64,000 nucleotides of DNA. It comes from Ceriagrion tenellum. Its lineage: Eukaryota; Arthropoda; Insecta; Odonata; Coenagrionidae. Below the pieces are notes generated by a model that saw only the letters and a program-made list of their open reading frames with translations, was not told the origin of the DNA and searched no databases. Position numbers and translations under genes: made by a program. Below, in pieces: positions 13,371 through 25,314 of this stretch (position 1 is the stretch's first letter; every line of letters begins with the position of its first letter). The stretch is taken from the NCBI GenBank assembly GCA_963169105.1, contig OY720637.1:55016964-55080963 (forward strand). Reading direction: 5' to 3'.

Positions 13371-14300
13371 CCCAAAACCTCCTTCTTCCACGTTATTTGG
13401 TTGACCTTGGACTTAAACCTTGTAAAATCCTTTTTGTAGAAAATCTTCCGTTACTTAGGAAGAATCTAGCGTTCTCGTTTCATACATCAAAATTGGGAAG
13501 AGCGTGTAAGTATCGAAGCTGTTGAACCATGTCTGTGTAGTGTTTGTATCCCCAACGCTAGGTGGTTTACCTTAGACGATCCCGCTTTGGAAAACCACGC
13601 AGGAAATGAGCGTGAAAACTCAAGGCAAAAATTATCCTCTGTCTTACACAAGGGAATGAGTTCATCGTCTCCACATGATGATACCATCTTCCTTATAAGT
13701 CAGATTATCTAGTAATTGTTCCACAAATATAAAACCTTGTCCACTCTCCTGTTTAACATCAGTTTCTAAAATGGAGAACACTTTGTTGACGAACAATTTT
13801 GCAGCTCAGAGGCGTATCGAATGTTTTGGTATTTATTATAACGAATTGTAAACTGCGTATTAGAATACTGCATGGATTGTTCATTCAATTGACTTGAAGC
13901 TCTTCTGTTTTATGTAATGTTAAAATATTATTCACTATGATTAAGCTTAATGTTTACGTAAATTATATGAGACATGTGTAGATATTTATTTATCGTTCAT
14001 TTAAAATTTTAAACGTGATATAGAGGAAAAGTTTTCTAAATGAGCTTTAGGTAGCTGCTGGAGAATTTCTGAATCGAAACAATGAAAATATAGTAGTGAA
14101 TTGAGTGATTTATAATCATCGCAAATTGATTTTAAAGAAGGTAAATCATAAAAAACTACTGATTGAAAAAATAACAAATAAATAAAAATACAAATCAATT
14201 AGTAAGCGATTAGAAATAGGAAGAGGAACACGAGCACAAGATAATAAGATTTGAGGCAGTGGTGATATAAAGAAAGGAATATGATAGTCGCTTTCCATTT
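13371..14300. other. Unannotated DNA
   Basis: No gene or repeat structure is seen. Confidence 0.4.
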
Positions 14301-15035
14301 CTCTTCTCTCCGTAAGGGATGAGTGTTGTGCCAACCGTTCGCCCGTACTATCCTGCTCCGAACGCCTCGCCAGAGGGCGCGCACACATGGCCGCCGAAAT
14401 AGATTCAGAATACATATCGTCCACTCCATTGCCATCCGGGATGACTATCTCTCTCTTTCTCGACCCGGCTGGGATTTTCCATCTTTGGCGGGACGTTATG
14501 CTTCTCTCGGTTCCCCACTCCCCACTATTCTCAACCCCGTGGAGAAGTCTTAAGCCACAGGGACACACCCCCTCACATCCACTCCTATATACATTCGGTA
14601 TACTCTTCCTCCTTTTCCTATGGGAGGTTGAGGCACATATAAAGTGGTGTTATGTGTCCGTCCTCTTGGCCGTGCTTCCTTACCCTGCCCTATCCCCCGA
14701 CATGGGGAATTATGCAAACGCCGTCGAGAGAGAGAGAGATCCTCTCCACGGCGGTCGCCGTGCGTCATTTTTTTTATCGCTCTCCGGTCCCCCATTCAGT
14801 CCCATTCCTTATTCTTTTCCGTCCCTCTCCTTCCAAACGCCCATGCCTGGGCCACTCCTTCCGGAAAAAAATTAGTCCCGGTCCTGCAAAGTCTTTTTCC
14901 TCGGTTTTACCACTGAAACCCCTCCCCAACCCATTCACTCTGCCCCATTCGATTCAAACACCCACATCCGCCATCTTTATTAACGACCGCCATTATCGCC
15001 GGCAGAGACGGGAAACGTCTACTAAAAAAATGTAA
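14300..15035. other. GC- and pyrimidine-rich patch
   Basis: Overlapping frames of 80-160 codons occur on both strands (14387-14875 plus, 14550-14795 minus), with proline, serine and arginine-rich translations and no family motif. A GA-repeat run lies near 14726-14740. It may be a CpG-type regulatory patch or simple low-complexity sequence. Confidence 0.4.
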
Positions 15036-15848
15036 AAGGGGAGTTAGAGGTGGTAGAATGGGGTGGGAATATTATGGGATGGCTTGGAACAAGAAGGAGA
15101 CGGTTGCCAAGACGAGACGGAAGAAAAAAATGAAGTGAGATGTCTTAAGACTTTGGTCCGATAAAATGTTTTCCTCTCCTCTGTATAAGAGTTTCCTGCA
15201 CGTGGAAGATGTTGGGAATGAAAGCGTAGGAGACAAGGGCTTGAGGAAGGTGAGGAAAGAAGAGGTCTAACGAAAAAGTTCGACGCTGAGGGTGGAAGAA
15301 GATGTTCCAGCAGTTTCTTGGGAGAAACTCATTTTTTTTGTTTTCCTCCTTGTTAGTTCTGGCTCGGGTGGCGCTCGAGTGCTGTGCCTGTAAGAAACGC
15401 ACCCAACCGACAATCTGTCCGCATCTGATTCTAAATCATAAAGTTTTTACAACGGCCATTCTGTGTACTTCTGAACCGGATGTCGCTGTAAGAAAGGCCA
15501 ACTTCGCTGCAAGTCTGTCGTCGTCTCCGAAAAATTTAGACCAGGGGAAATTTTTTTTCGAAATTGCTGTAAATTAGGCCACGCTGCACTTTCGGAGTTA
15601 GTTGTTTTCTCCGCCATCACTTCGTCCAAATACCTGTAAAAATTACGCAAGATGTGTGAATATTTGCTACAGGTTGCATTCTGTGGTGGATTGATTTGAA
15701 TGAGTTTTTCGCGAAGAACTATCAGAAGAATTAAATAATAACTTCAGAAAGGCGTTCAAAAAGGCGAAATCTTCTCTTATGATTGGACTTTCACGGTACT
15801 CTGCAGACATACATTTTCACTACATTCTACATTTTACATTTTGTATTA
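15036..15848. other. Unannotated DNA
   Basis: No gene or repeat structure is recognised. ACATT-rich simple sequence starts near 15812. Confidence 0.4.
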
Positions 15849-15998
15849 CACTTTACATTCTCTATTTGCTAAGTATCTAGCTACTAAGACTATCATCGGA
15901 TTAACTGTACTGTGACTTTACTACATTCTACATGCTCCATACGCTAAGTACCCTGCTACTGAGACTATCATCGGATTAGCTATACTGTGACTTACTAT
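15849..15998 (+). repeat. Tandem duplication, 75-bp unit, two copies
   Basis: GCTAAGTA at 15868 and 15943 marks the two units, 75 bp apart. Both share the blocks GACTATCATCGGATTA and TACTGTGACTT. The preceding ACATTCTACATT-rich sequence looks like a degenerate continuation. Confidence 0.8.
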
Positions 15999-16195
15999 GC
16001 CTGTAGATTTGGTGCAGGCTTCTATCAACTTGAGGGCTTCGTTCTTAATTGATTTGGATATATTTATTACGGATTTATGCGGATTTCTGGGGCTTTTTTT
16101 CAATATCGCGAAGTTTACAATTAATAATGAAGATTACATTGGCATATGTTTTGATATCAGAGAGCCAACAGGGATTACAGAAGCTCCTAGATAAG

Positions 16196-17030
16196 TTTTG
16201 TTAATCAACAGAGAGAATGGAATTGAGGGTAAATGCATGCAAAACTAAAGTAGTAGTTTTTGATAAGGAGAATGGGGAGAATAACTGTATGATGGTGAAG
16301 TAATTAAACAAGTGGATGATTTTGTGTACTTAGGTAAGATGTTTGCGAAATATTGACGGATAGATGAAGAGATAAAGAGACGTGAGAATGCTGGAAGGAA
16401 AGTGGTAGGTAGCATGTGGAGCATATCAAGGAATGAGTGCCTGCCTAAGGAAGCGAAAAACGCCGTGTACAAAAGTGTGCTTCTCCCCGCTTTGTTGTAT
16501 GTTGGTGAAACATGGGTATGTCAGAATAGACATAAGAGTAGACTAAACGCCGTGGGTATGAGTTATCTGAGGAGTGTTTGCGGCAAAAGTAGGATGAATA
16601 GGGTCAGGAATGAGTGGGTAATAAATGAATGTGGGTTAGATGCTCGAGTCATGGACATATATGAAAGGAGTGTGCTTCGTTGGTTTGGCCATGTTGAGAG
16701 AATGGATGAGAGTCGAAAAACGAAGCAGATATATAAGAGTGAAATGAATGGTGGGAGAGGTAGAGGTAGGCCGAAAAAGTTGTGGTTATGTGTGGTTGAG
16801 AAAATTCTTGGGAGGAGGAATATTAGGAGTCTTAAAAACAGGAGGGCATGTATGAAGCAGTGTATGGGGATAAATGAGGCAAAAGAGGTTTGAAATGATA
16901 TGTCAGTATGGAGGAAATTATTGAAGCAGAGTTGGGTGTACACTTTATGAGTGAAACTTTGTGACTGGACCTGCCCCGGAAGGGAACGGCGTGATTGGTA
17001 TATATGTATGTATGTATATACATTGGCATA
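16196..17030 (+). mobile_element. RTE-like LINE, 5'-truncated 3' end
   Basis: The longest intact frame (16402-16893; first codon GTG, so not a true start) encodes a reverse transcriptase C-terminus. Landmarks include NECLPKEAKNAVYKSVLLPA, ETWVCQ, RNEWVINECGL, DIYERSVLRWFGHVERMDE and a GRGRPKKLW basic patch. Upstream, 16196-16400 continues the same protein in broken frames (RVNACKTKVVVFDKENG, EEIKRRENAGRKVVGSMW), with stops, so the copy is dead. A short 3' region follows and ends in a TATG/TGTA microsatellite at about 17001-17022, typical of RTE-type tails. A second, more decayed copy is at 59160-59345. Confidence 0.85.
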
Positions 17031-17701
17031 TTGGTAGAGAAATAAATTTGTTAAAGTGGCTCTGTCCTAAGGTTCACTTATTCAAGATTTTCTGAAAACT
17101 TGATAATAGTAATTTGAAAACTTGAATTGGATTGGGAAAGCATATTCAAGCTTTTGATTATTTTTGTAAGAATCAAAATGTCCATGAGAATTAAGTTAAT
17201 ATAAAACATGGGCATCTTTCCAGCTATTTTTTATGTTATTAGCGAATTACTGCCGTAATTTAAGTCAAAATGCGGTAGTTTCATCCATATGGTGGTGCAT
17301 TCGGCTCCGATGGCTTGAAAAAAGTGGCTATCAAAAATATATTCGAGGAATAATGTGCTCATTTTAAAACTTTATTTTTTTCAAGATTAAGCCACTTTAT
17401 TCGCCACTGTAGGATTTTTTAATAACTGAATAAATAAAGATATGTAACCTAGTAACATGTGTAGTCACCTGTTTCGACTCACGTAGACAAGCCAAGGCCA
17501 CCATGAATGTTTTTTGGCATTTTTTATGACTGTTTAATCCTACTGGAAAGTTCATTGATTATTTAGTAGCAGTATTAAAAAATAACCCTCAATCTCAGTA
17601 GAGTCATCGTACTTTTACGCCACCAGTCGCTGATTATGCCGCTTACCACTGAAGCAATGCCATTAATAAGTTGAAGGATCTCAGGTTTTTCCGGCGTATG
17701 T
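17031..17701. other. Unannotated DNA
   Basis: No gene or repeat structure is seen. Confidence 0.4.
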
Positions 17702-17907
17702 GATGGATAAAGGTTTCTCGGGTTTTCCAACGGGTGAGCAGGTCCATGGGGCCCAACGTTTCGGAGAACGACTTGTCCTCCATCATCAGGGGGGTAGCAT
17801 TCGGAAGCTGATACCCCCCTGTTGATGGAGGACAAGTCGTTCTCCGAAACATTGGGCCCCATGGACCTGCTCACCCGGTGGAAAACCCGAGAAACCTTTA
17901 TCCACCA
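17702..17907. mobile_element. Foldback element, ~95-bp arms
   Basis: Near-perfect inverted arms at 17702-17796 and 17812-17907 are separated by a 15-nt spacer. Only a few mismatches and one small indel separate the arms, so the palindrome is recent or maintained. Each arm contains a hammerhead-like core; the one on the minus strand of the left arm is intact. Minus-strand open frames here (17575-17977) are products of the palindrome. Confidence 0.88.
17753..17796 (-). ncRNA. Hammerhead ribozyme-like motif, intact core
   Basis: Reading the minus strand: CTGATGA (17789-17783), a stem II with GGAG pairing CTCC around an 11-nt loop, then GAAAC (17762-17758) followed by GTT as the possible NUH cleavage triplet. 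Next to the core, CCC before CTGATGA can pair with GGG after GTT as the start of stem I. The mirrored arm on the plus strand has CTGTTGA (17819-17825) and GAAAC (17846-17850), so one core base is changed there. Core order and conserved bases are seen directly; activity is not shown. Confidence 0.45.
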
Positions 17908-19330
17908 TTAATAAGTTCTTTGTTGGAATGGGAGTACGTTTGTAGACAAGATTTTTACCCTGGAACGAAGCAGTCACTTTTCATCCTTTTGAGCAATTTC
18001 TCATGCTCTTATCGGCATCATTAGACGGCATCTGGTATCGTCCTGTATTCATTCACTGTAAAAAGTAAATATGGTTTTCAATGCAATCTGAATTTAAACG
18101 CAACGTGATATTACGGTAGTGGTCAACATTTACGGCGCAGCTTGCGTGAGAATCACACACCTACATTGATTTTCAAGGACTGCATGTTGAAACTCAGTGC
18201 GCTTAGGTGAGGAAAGCAGGCAGCGCTGTCGGCACCTAGCGGTAAAAATGGGGAAATGACTCTGCCTGTTTGATTCAAGCCGTTTTCGGTTTCACATTAG
18301 CGTGTTAACGTGGTTCTCCATCAAAGTTTGTGTTCTCATTCGCCATCGTCGCCAATTCGTGACCCTACAAGAAAGTTTATCAGCTCCCTTATTTTAAATA
18401 AAAGTGTTGGTTATAACTAAAAGTGGCTAGTAACTTCAACTTGACGTTATGGTGCATCTGCTGACGATATCGGAGTGCGGTTTTAAGAGGGGGCTTCCAC
18501 GTTACCAATTATAATTTTTATGGTAGTAAGTAAATAGAATACATTTCGGGCGATGAATTAATCGTGTGAAAACCTTCGCTAAGTTTACCAGCAGAAGAAC
18601 ACATATTAGTAAGAACCATTGTGTGCGAGAGCGAGCACAGGATGGCGGTTAAATTGTTGATAATGTTGCGGCGGGAATTATGCGTAACGAAGGACCTGCT
18701 TTTATACGAGAGGGTTCAGTGGAACAGGAACAAAAAGACAATTTGCAAAAAACAGGCTGAAGCTCAATTTTTGCTAGCACTCCGTGCCCAAAATGTTACT
18801 GCTCCAATTGTAAAATGTGTCATTGACAATTGTTAAAATCTTGTGAATGCAAATTTGAGAAAAACTTCATATCTCTTGTATCTATGTGTATTTTTGTAGT
18901 TGCTAAATGCTTGTAATTTCTATAACTTTGGTAGCATAACCATAGGTAGTGAATGTTGATGAAAAATGATTAATGTCAAACCAGGGCTGTCTTAAATTCA
19001 ACATGGGTCTATCTTACAACCAGTGCCACTTGGTTTGACTTTCAGCTCTGCATCTACCTTATTCCTAGACTAGGAAATAGCTGTGAAACTCACCTGACAT
19101 TGCCTTAAAAATGTTGCTTCTGAAAATCAGTTCTCTTTTCTACCTTAAAATCAGATCAGGTGTTTTTTGAGCTTACCTCGCAGTGAAAGGAATCAGTGTG
19201 CATGTCTAATTACCGATTCCACGAGGGAATTCAAGCTCTTGGCCCCAAAACTTTGATCTTTTGCCAAAATATGGCGTTATAAAGTAAACTATATTAATCT
19301 ATCAGTTCGTCGATTTTTTCTGAATGTATT
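17908..19330. other. Unannotated DNA
   Basis: No supported gene. A 64-codon ATG frame at 18642-18836 has fairly protein-like composition but no motif I can name. No other structure is seen. Confidence 0.35.
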
Positions 19331-19850
19331 CAATTTGTTTCCCTTATTGAAGCTTCACCTGTTGGTGGGTGTCTTATCCATTCCGTCCATCCACCCCCCG
19401 GTAAATACGCCCATGATCGAGATTTCCCCTGTAAATTCTCCGTCACTGCCGAGATTACAACGTTACGGAGTCGCTATCGCATCGTCATTTGCATCGGGCG
19501 CTTACCCGAAGGGGCTAAGACGAGGGAAGGAATGGGATGAGATGAGGAAAGGCTCCTGCGATGGGGTTGGGAGATTGGAGAGAGAGAGAGACTGGGAGGG
19601 GGGCGTGGTCGCTGATGAGGCCACATATGGGGTCGACGACATTAGCAGACGCCCCGGCGTACACACCCGATTCCAATCCCGCAAGGTGTCGCAAAAGGAG
19701 AGTGGAGCTCTTGCTAGGGTTGGAGGCGAGAACCGGTCCCCCAACGAATTTCCCTCGTTCCTTCCTGCATCCCTCCCGGAAACCTCTTTCTTTACATCAT
19801 CCTCTCACCATTATTTGTGAAAGCGAACAGCTCGCCTAGAGTCATTCCGT
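19331..19850. other. GC-rich patch
   Basis: This is locally GC- and purine-rich with a GA-repeat run near 19577-19590. The 161-codon plus-strand frame at 19335-19820 and its shadows have no family motif; the composition is like that of the other GC-rich patches in the window. Confidence 0.4.
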
Positions 19851-20034
19851 ATCTCCTGAGGGAAATTGATTCCTTAAGGTTATTGTTACGATTTTTTTGG
19901 CTTAGTACAGATTTGCGCGTAACTTTCGTTTCATGCTCCTATTATTATCTAATCATAAAAGTGAAAACAATTTCAATTTAAATTCAAACATGGCGGGTGA
20001 ATTTTTCTAAAGAAATTGCCACGAGAAAAATTCG

Positions 20035-20106
20035 GCCTGGACCGGGAATCGAACCACGAACCTTTGGTTTGCCGGACCAATGCGCAGACCACTACGCTAT
20101 CCAGGC
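20035..20106 (-). repeat. tRNA-like SINE head (left arm)
   Basis: A 72-nt tRNA-like unit on the minus strand, the inverted twin of 20445-20516. It has a 7-bp acceptor pairing GCCTGGA/TCCAGGC, an A-box-like TAGCGTAGTGG and B box GGTTCGATTCC. It is treated as part of a SINE, not a working tRNA, for the reasons given at the twin. Confidence 0.7.
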
Positions 20107-20444
20107 TTCCTAATTCCCATAGCAATTTTTTTTTGGTGGATACAAGGTAACTAGATCTTAGGCCCTTGCGGTCCATCAAAGATGGCAACGCAAGGGAGAA
20201 GAGGACTTCAAAGAAGCCACAACCAAGAGTCAGTATCCTTCACCAGCACATATGCCGTGCTAAGCCAGTTGAAATTCAAACATGGCGGGTGAATTTTTCT
20301 GAAGAAATTGCCACGAGAAAAATTCAGCTGGTTGTGGCTTCTTTGAAGTCCTCTTCTCCCTTGCGTTGCCATCTTTGATGGACCGCAAGGGCCTAAGATC
20401 TAGTTACCTTGTATCCACCAAAAAATTGCTATGGGAATTAGGAA

Positions 20445-20516
20445 GCCTGGATAGCGTAGTGGTCTGCGCATTGGTCCGGCAAACCAAAGGTCCGTGGTTC
20501 GATTCCCGGTCCAGGC
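20445..20516 (+). repeat. tRNA-like SINE head (right arm)
   Basis: The 72-nt unit folds partly as a tRNA. The acceptor stem GCCTGGA/TCCAGGC is perfect, and the A box and B box (GGTTCGATTCC) are present. An anticodon arm TTGGT/ACCAA closes a 7-nt loop whose central triplet is GGC (Ala-like). Position 33 is C instead of the near-universal U, and two T-stem pairs do not form. Together with SINE body sequence on both sides and related fragments at 13294 and 26914, this points to a SINE promoter and not a functional tRNA gene. Confidence 0.7.
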
Positions 20517-20558
20517 CGAATTTTTCTCGTGGCAATTTCTTCAGAAAAATTCAATTTA

Positions 20559-22352
20559 GGTATATATTTGGTTTGTTGGCCATTGCACGATATTTCAACT
20601 CGCAAATGAGATATATTTCGTACAAATTCGATTATACGTATACAGATTTTGTTCTAAATGCGTACCTATAAATTTAATATTTCAATAATAATAGCTGACC
20701 ATCAATAAGGAGTGAAGTCGTGTCAAATATTTGAAAATAAATTTAAGTTTGATTTTGATTTTCGCCTACCGTTCGAATACTGCGCCGAAAGCTATCAATG
20801 ACTCAAGTTACTTGCTTACATTAAGGCGAAAATGTAAAATATAATATCCTGTTCTATTTTCATTAAAGAGGACATGGTAAGATTCACCCCATAAACTGGT
20901 GTACTCAAATGAAATGTGGTGCAAGAATTTTTTCAACTTATTAGAAAAAATTATTAGAATTTACTCTCCGTTACCCACGATTACCGCTCCAGTCACCAAA
21001 GCAAATAATAATTTCCCTTGTATTGTTTTCATAACTCTGCCTTTACTGATGGCATGTCCATCATGCATAATGAAGTAAAAAATAAAGACAAAAAATGCAG
21101 ATTTCTTTACGAATACATCTTTATTGAACACTTTTTCTGCCTTAAGAGCCGACTTTGGCGTCAGTTCCGATGCAATAACGCAAATTTGAGTTCGGTTATG
21201 TTGTCGCAATGTTACTATAAATAATTAAGTGATTCTCTATTGCTAAATGACAAAAAATAATATATTTAAGTGGTTACATTTTTAGGGACCCATAGATTCT
21301 TATGCACGGTTTTCACGGCTGTGTCATTTATATTAGACTGCAAAACACAATTATCCCATAGGTTCAATTCAATGCATTTTAACGTTTATCGCCATGTTTC
21401 AAGTCCAATTCTCAAAAAAGAGTAGATTGGTAGGATATTGTTATTCTTGCCAAAATAAGGGAAGGGGAAGTCCAGAATATTAATTGAATTATATTTCAAC
21501 AGTAATAATGAGGAACCACCTGAGAAAGTTGATGGATTCACTATTCTTATGGTACCAGATTTCATTGGAGCCCACGAACTAAAATATTATTCGAGATAAC
21601 TCCTGTTAGCTAATGAAAAGTGTAAGGAAATGACTCTTTTTCCTGTATTTTGCTTACCAGGATGACCATCTAAGGGGAGGATTTGTGTTGGATATCTTTT
21701 GGCTACGCTTGTAATGAAGTACCTACGTCACCATAGCTAAACCCCCTCAACTTGTCCCCTAGCCAGTCACTAAATAGACCAGAATTCTGGCAAACGAGTT
21801 CGTCTACTGTAACATTTGATTGGCTTACAGGGATAATTTTCTCTAATTAATTCTCAGGCAGCGAATAGATTTCCTTCTTAGTGTTCAGCCAATGACTAAT
21901 AAACATTGAAGGTCTTCTATTAATTTACGTGCTTTAAAGTGTTAATAGTTTTAAAAATATTCTTTGAAACTCCTGTTAATCGCTGAAGCATTTAATCACT
22001 GCCTCTGGTGACATAATGGCCTTGACATAATTAGGATAAGGGTAAAAAAATCCGTCTGCTCCTGAAATAAAAACACGTACCTTTTGCTCATATATATTTA
22101 GCTTACAAATTCGTGTTATCTAATACTACATGCGAAAACTGTGACTTTTATTCACAGAGATTCATGGTGCCACAGACCTTCCTGTCACTCCGAAAATTAC
22201 TTTCATTTGTTATTTTTTTACTAATATTTAATTTTTATCGACAGCAGTCTCTGATCTAAATATCATCAGTGTCAACTTAATGTTACATATGCGTGTTCGG
22301 GTCATATCTCTTTTTCTCATGTGGCCGAAGGACTTATGCCGATAATATCGTA
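20559..22352. other. Unannotated AT-rich DNA
   Basis: No recognised gene, RNA or repeat. Confidence 0.4.
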
Positions 22353-22658
22353 TTTACCCGCGTATAATACGCCCTTTTTCCAAAGCTATAGGCCTGAATT
22401 AACCCTGCGTGTCATACCCGTGGATTCCATTTTTATTTAAACTTCATTAAATAAAAAGTCTAATTCGTTTTTAATTTATTTAATCGTCTTTTTATAGGTG
22501 TTTATGGTGTTTTATTGATAGTTATAGTTCATATTGTTAATTAATAAATATGGGCATTGATTCTTCCAAAATATTTAGAGCTTCAAGTCTTTTATATTTA
22601 ATATTAGTTTTTATATTCAAATGTTGTTCTTAAAATCAGGGTGCGTATTATACGCCGA
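22353..22658. mobile_element. pogo/Tigger-type MITE
   Basis: A 306-bp element bounded by TA on both sides (22351-22352 and 22659-22660). The ends form inverted repeats built around GCGTATAATACGC: CCCGCGTATAATACGCCC at the left, and GGGTGCGTATTATACGCC at the right. A TA target duplication with such ends fits the Tc1/mariner-pogo superfamily. There is no internal coding capacity, so it is non-autonomous. Confidence 0.75.
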
Positions 22659-23199
22659 TAAATTCGATAAATGCCGCTCCCTCTCTCCTTTTTTCGATCC
22701 TTTTAATGGGTTAATATCAGTTTCTTCGACATTGAGGTCATTTGAAAGGGTAAGACTGGAGATAGTGGCCGGAACCCCTTTTTCTTGCCAATATTATATT
22801 TTTGCTTTTTCTGACTCCAAAATAAGTCAAAGCTGTTACAGTCACTTCTACAGTTACTATGGCATCTTCTCTCGGGAAATGATTTCCTTAAACTCAAGCG
22901 GTGCCCGTATTTTATTCGGAACCTGTCACGCATTCAGTGTCTACCTGATGGCTGTATCTTCTCACCGTCTGGATTACGCCTTACATCCATCCATCTGGAT
23001 TTAGCGTCACCCTCTGCGCCCGAAATAACACAACGCTGCGAAGCAATGAGTTTGCGTAATTTTGTGTGTCGATGGGGATGCTAAATTAGAGGAGGTATGG
23101 AAATGGCTGGAGAAGGTTTGAGGTTTAATGCTCTTAGGTCAAGGAGCTCAAAGGGCCAAGACTAGCGAACGATGAAAGCAGAGTGCGCATGGTTGGAGG
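22659..23199. other. Unannotated DNA
   Basis: No gene or repeat is recognised between the two MITEs. The 127-codon frame at 22621-23004 begins inside the pogo MITE and has no motif. Confidence 0.4.
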
Positions 23200-23697
23200 C
23201 AGGGGCGGATCCAGGTATAAATTTTGGAGGGGGGAACTTCCGGGAACGGCCGTAGCGAGTGGGGGGGGGGGGTCAAGGGGTTCCCCCCCAAATTTTTGGG
23301 GTACAGTCTAAAGTGAACCTCCCGAAAATAATAACATTTAAATAATAATAAGGGATGTTCTATTTCACTGAGATCAAGGGGAGAGTCCGCATCGCCACCG
23401 CATGCGACTGAGTGGCGGCTACGGCCGTGTCTAATTTAGTGCCCGCTACTTGTGTGAACTCCTCAATTCGAAATAATGTTTAGCTACGAGTGGCGCGACT
23501 CGGAAGCACCACAGAGTGGCCTCGTGTGATGGGACACCAAGAGTAACATTAACTCCTACAACCGTCACGTGTCATCTATAGATGACGCTCGGTTTATAAG
23601 TATTAAATTATTGGCCTCGGAAAAAAATATTCTCTTGGATTTTGGGGGGGAGGGGGGTATTTTCCCCTTCTCCCCCCCCCCAATGGATCCGCCACTG
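23200..23697. mobile_element. hAT-type non-autonomous element (498 bp)
   Basis: An exact 8-bp duplication GTTGGAGG flanks the element (23192-23199 and 23698-23705). The terminal inverted repeats are CAGGGGCGGATCCA at the left and, reverse-complemented, CAGTGGCGGATCCA at the right. Eight-bp target duplication plus CAG...CTG ends is the hAT signature. G-runs (about 23262-23273 and 23644-23657) and C-runs sit just inside the ends. No transposase is encoded. Confidence 0.9.
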
Positions 23698-24851
23698 GTT
23701 GGAGGTAACCAAAAACGACGCGCAAATACTGTTCATTCCTCAGGATAATGAGGTTCCTCTGTCCTCAGGGATCAATTATTCCAGATTTCCTGAATACTTG
23801 AATATAGCATCTTTTAAGTGCGTTTTATAAACTGAAATGAAAATGAAGTTTCCTGGTTAGTTTTACTGCAAATTAGCTTTGAAAGTAGTGATTTTAACAT
23901 GGACTCTTACGAAGAAATCTTCGATTTAAGCTAAGACGTCAATTTCAGCTTAAGGAAGCTTATTCTAGGTTTTAACGAAAACAGTTTATATTAATCAAAT
24001 GGTTCTGGGCTGAGCGTTTAATTATCCTCGCTTACTGGAATTAAAAAAAAGGGTGAAAATCCATGACATACCAATTCTGGTGGAGAAGAAAGAAGATCTC
24101 ATGCAAATGCTGATCTGAATGGTAGTACTGAGATGTAATACAATTTAAAAATCAGCAATTTAGAGATTGAAAGTTCTTGTCGAAAAATATAGAAAATATC
24201 CAAATCTCTTGCCTTTGCCAGTAGAAGCTGTCGCTAGTAGAAGAATTTTGTTACCAGGGAACTGGGATCGTCAGTGATGGAGAAATTTAGTAGCTCAAGC
24301 AAGAGAGATACTCTACCAGAGGAATAGTCAACTTACAGAAACACAGATTTAGATGTGATGATGCAAGTTTTTTCGTTCAGTGAATCTTGTCGGAAAGAAA
24401 AGTTGTTTTATGGAAACACTACAAAATAAGAGTATCATAGTAATTGTTTGCTTTTTGCGGCGCAAGTGCCTGTATAAAGAGTCCTGCAAGGAGAAATAGT
24501 TGTGAATAATTATTAAAGAGGATCAAGGATGGAATACAAATGATGCAGGACGTTTGAAATTGGTTTTACATGAATTACGCAGTTATCTGAGAAAGGATAG
24601 GAGCGGATCTATTTTCCGATTCATGAATGTTGCTGTTGATGATGATAATTGTAACCTCCCCATATGAATTACAGAATTACTGATTTATTTACCTCCCCAC
24701 ATGAGTTAATTCTTTAAACGAAAACTACTCGCATAAAAGCACATAACGAGTTTTGAGGCATCAGCCCAATAACCGATCCTTTCAGGAGTAACTTGGCGAA
24801 AATACACACGACTGATCAATAATTTAATTTTGTTAGTTTCACTATGGTTTT
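23698..24851. other. Unannotated DNA
   Basis: No gene is recognised. The sequence at 24060-24620 has a purine-rich, once-coding feel, but all frames are interrupted and no motif could be named. Confidence 0.35.
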
Positions 24852-24939
24852 TATTTGCAAACGACCAGTTTTATTGCATCGGAAACATTCTTAGATCAGA
24901 GAATAACACCTTTGCGATGAAACCGGTCGTCTACAAATA
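24852..24939. repeat. Short foldback with degenerate hammerhead-like motif
   Basis: Inverted arms of about 26 nt (24852-24877 and 24914-24939) carry the block ACGACCRGTTT, so ACCGGTCGT follows GAAA on one strand. Upstream on the minus strand CTGATCT replaces CTGANGA. It resembles the other hammerhead-like foldbacks but is decayed. Confidence 0.4.
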
Positions 24940-25314
24940 ATGCCATTGTGAAAATTGCTATGTCAAATTATTGATTTTACGTGTTTTACCTCCTATTTTA
25001 TGTAAATAATTCATCGTAGGAATTTTTTTTGTGTTTTGTTTTCATTTTTTTTCCTAAATGTATCGCCTGTTTTCGGATTAGTAATAATATAAAAGATGCT
25101 AAGTCACAACACACGTTGTTAAATAATTTACTTCGATAGAAAGCGGGAAATTATATTTTTATAAAAGCAGTGGCTTGACAGTAAAATAAGCTTAAAACGC
25201 GATCTTTGCAAATTTTTTAGTACTCCATCACGAATAATTATTAAGTTGATGATACTTTTACAAGTCACATTAAAGGTTCTATGATTTGTAAAAGTTTCAA
25301 TTTATTAAAGTAAT

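Larger units (their letters stand above)
19972..20558. mobile_element. Head-to-head SINE palindrome
   Basis: Inverted arms at 19999-20225 and 20329-20552 (about 225 bp each, only a handful of differences) each contain a whole tRNA-derived SINE head plus body. The 103-nt spacer carries a third partial copy of the outer arm end (about 20271-20325, from ATTCAAACATGGCGGGTGAA). TTCAATTTA flanks both outer sides (19972-19980 and 20550-20558) and may be a target duplication, although the right copy overlaps the arm end. The repeated 71- to 101-codon frames here are SINE sequence, not genes. Confidence 0.88.

Noticed and set aside
18642..18836. A 64-codon ATG frame with protein-like composition (LRRELCVTKDLLLYERVQW)
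   Set aside because: No domain I can name, no splice signals that extend it, and length within chance expectation. It might be a fragment of a larger transposon protein; only a homology search could tell.
20445..20516. Functional tRNA-Ala gene
   Set aside because: The T-stem has mismatches, position 33 is C, and the unit is embedded in SINE sequence with an inverted twin; SINE origin is the better call.
22240..22280. CTGATGA on the minus strand near 22.26 kb as another hammerhead site
   Set aside because: No GAAAC block at suitable spacing and no arms; probably chance.
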